DNA from: Gammaproteobacteria bacterium
GTDB taxonomy: Bacteria; Pseudomonadota; Gammaproteobacteria; SZUA-152
DNA length: 6,653 nt
Direction of reading: 5' to 3'
Assembly: GCA_003229995.1 (NCBI GenBank)
Contig: QIGJ01000014.1
Span: forward strand, 1 to 6,653
Shown: one piece after another, positions 5,445 to 6,653 of the stretch
Position numbering within the stretch: the stretch's first letter is position 1
How the letters are laid out: every line of letters starts with the position of its first letter
Program-made: the position numbers and the translations under genes
Notes under the pieces: generated by a model
What the model was told of the DNA's origin: nothing
Databases searched by the model: none
Seen by the model: only the letters and a program-made list of their open reading frames with translations

Positions 5445-6410
5445 CTATTGGGCATTACATTCACCCACCGAACCGATGGCACAAACACTGCCATCAAGCC
5501 AAATCGCATGATCAAGTCTAGCACCTTCCAGCTTGCTTGTGCTCAATGTTGCACCACTCAGATCAGCATTGCTCAAATCACTTTCGCGTAAATCGGCGTT
5601 GGTAAGATCCGCTCCCTGCAAAATGGCATAGGAAAGATCCGCACTGTTCAGGCTAGCTCCAGCCAGATCAGCATTGCGCATATTGGCTCCCAGCATAATG
5701 GCTTGAGTCAGCTCTGCACCAGACAGGTTCGCCCCCACCAGATTGGTGTAAGCAATATCCGCACCGCCTAAATAAGCACCTCGCAAATCCGCTCCACCCA
5801 TGTTGGCATTGCGCAGATGTGCCCCACGTAAGTCGGCAGTCACCAGCTTCACACCTTCCATCAAACAATTGTTCCAGTTTACCCAAGGCTGCGGCCGCGC
5901 ATTGCAATCCGCACTTTCCTGTTCCTGCCAAGGTTGAAAATACCATGAAGCACTGATGATGCTGACCAAAAACAGGGTGGCCAATACACCACGGAGAAAA
6001 TAGTGGTGTTTACGCTGGGCTGCGGCCTCGGCAATGGCGGTTTTGATTTCACGATGACGCAACACCACCGCTTCTTCATCCTGACGGCGACAATTGTCGG
6101 TACTGTGTTGTTCCGACACTGAGCCATCTGCCTCTGACTCATCACGGCGATCGCGGGCAGTACGTTCGTCCTCACGCAAGCGGGCAATCATCAATTTTTC
6201 ATAAGCCTTGGGATCATTAAGATCAGCTTTTAATTCTTTGGGGATCAGTACGGGTACATCCGATACCTTTTGCCAGTCGAGCTGATCCGTGCTCAACTCA
6301 TCGGTATCATGGATTCGACCCAATAGGATAAAACGGGATATCTGTGGTGCCGGAAACGGGCCACGAATCTGATCGCCCCTGCGAGTGTACCAACGTTGTT
6401 TGCTCTGCAT
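5445..6410 (-). CDS. Membrane-anchored pentapeptide-repeat protein with N-terminal GYF-like domain
   Basis: This 321-residue protein has no known specific function. Residues 5-58 resemble a GYF_2 domain (W7-Y8, GPF at 17-19, I24, G31, W46), a likely peptide-binding module. A highly charged linker (70-135) precedes one transmembrane helix (about 138-158). With the basic residues before it, this predicts a cytoplasmic N-terminus and periplasmic C-terminus. Residues 186-305 form 24 uninterrupted pentads of the A-(D/N)-L-x-x type, enough for six coils of a right-handed quadrilateral beta-helix. Cys169/Cys182 lie before the helix and Cys310/Cys318 after it; they could form disulfides capping each end. 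The ATG at 6410 has AGGGGA 5 nt upstream. The 15-nt periodicity of the DNA at about 5496-5861 is the coding repeat. It could scaffold an envelope complex; that is inference only. Confidence 0.88.
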   Translation of the reverse strand: MQSKQRWYTRRGDQIRGPFPAPQISRFILLGRIHDTDELSTDQLDWQKVSDVPVLIPKELKADLNDPKAYEKLMIARLREDERTARDRRDESEADGSVSEQHSTDNCRRQDEEAVVLRHREIKTAIAEAAAQRKHHYFLRGVLATLFLVSIISASWYFQPWQEQESADCNARPQPWVNWNNCLMEGVKLVTADLRGAHLRNANMGGADLRGAYLGGADIAYTNLVGANLSGAELTQAIMLGANMRNADLAGASLNSADLSYAILQGADLTNADLRESDLSNADLSGATLSTSKLEGARLDHAIWLDGSVCAIGSVGECNAQ

Positions 6411-6548
6411 TCAGTTCCCCTGACGGGTGTCCGATATGGATGAAAATATGATGATGCTGACGCGACAATTTACAATCTGTAATCCACCTAAAAGTCGGCA
6501 GATTTTATGATTTTTTTAGCTTATTTTTTGCCCTGTGTTAATAAAATG
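6411..6548 (-). promoter_or_regulatory. Upstream region of the pentapeptide gene with a candidate operator
   Basis: This AT-rich leader holds a perfect 5+3+5 inverted repeat TTACAATCTGTAA at 6470-6482, centred about 66 bp before the ATG, which could be an operator. No convincing -35/-10 pair was found. Long A/T runs at 6500-6545 lack a preceding hairpin. Confidence 0.25.
6484..6507 (+). repeat. Imperfect direct repeat, right copy
   Basis: This is the partner of 4967-4989: the shared blocks CCACCTAAAA, TCGG and GATTTTA appear in the same order, with CA inserted before the last block. It lies about 75 bp upstream of the pentapeptide gene start. Confidence 0.4.
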
Positions 6549-6626
6549 GTGACTAAGGAATGGGCACACAATAATTTCCCTGTTTAGCATCCCGACTTCA
6601 GCCTGTCTTCACCCGTTCTTCAATCA
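6549..6626 (-). repeat. Interspersed repeat, copy B (about 78 bp)
   Basis: This is the inverted partner of 2734-2810, with the identical 19-bp core at 6576-6594. Here, unlike at copy A, the repeat is followed 13 bp farther right by the palindrome-arm sequence that starts at 6639. This links the two repeat types in one composite unit. Confidence 0.75.
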
Positions 6627-6638
6627 CAAAAGCTCGAA

Positions 6639-6653
6639 ATATACCCGTAGCGT
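6639..6653 (+). repeat. Start of a further copy of the palindrome arm, cut by the window end
   Basis: ATATACCCGTAGCGT is identical to the reverse complement of 4940-4954. If the copy is complete it should continue with TTGGGATTTAGGT beyond the window. Its orientation is opposite to the right arm of the 4881-4954 structure. Confidence 0.7.

Noticed and set aside
5496..5861. Short periodic repeats resembling a CRISPR or minisatellite
   Set aside because: The 15-nt period is the coding signature of pentapeptide repeats in an intact frame; there are no constant repeats with unique spacers.

Overview
The window looks like a chromosomal segment of a gammaproteobacterium with mid-range GC. The evidence is a long-form proteobacterial tryptophanyl-tRNA synthetase beside an M50 site-2 protease, plus exosortase-A (PEP-CTERM) type polysaccharide genes and a DUF3622-like protein. 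No species can be named from the sequence alone. Nearly all genes lie on the minus strand; one small AT-rich gene lies on plus.

Left part (1-2273, minus): a TIGR03087-type glycosyltransferase, cut by the window edge, lies 18 bp downstream of a fold-III PLP-dependent decarboxylase. They form an apparent operon that probably continues to the left as an exopolysaccharide/exosortase-A locus. A gene-poor stretch of about 540 bp follows (2274-2815). It holds a candidate promoter, an 11-bp tandem duplication and one copy of an interspersed repeat.

Middle (2816-4763, minus): trpS and, upstream of it, a site-2 protease. The trpS frame is broken near 2971. The conserved C-terminal 51 residues are still present, but in another frame. 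The scpA/scpB genes that commonly follow trpS in related bacteria are absent, so a rearrangement may have occurred next to the repeat.

Right part (4764-6653): a 74-bp region with 22-bp perfect inverted arms, then two convergent genes: a small lysine-rich DUF3622-like protein (+) and a GYF-like/transmembrane/pentapeptide-repeat protein (-). This pair is bracketed by short imperfect direct repeats. Farther right lie a second, inverted copy of the interspersed repeat and, at the last base, the start of another copy of the palindrome arm. This part has the character of a repeat-bounded accessory cassette. No transposase, tRNA, rRNA or CRISPR array was found.
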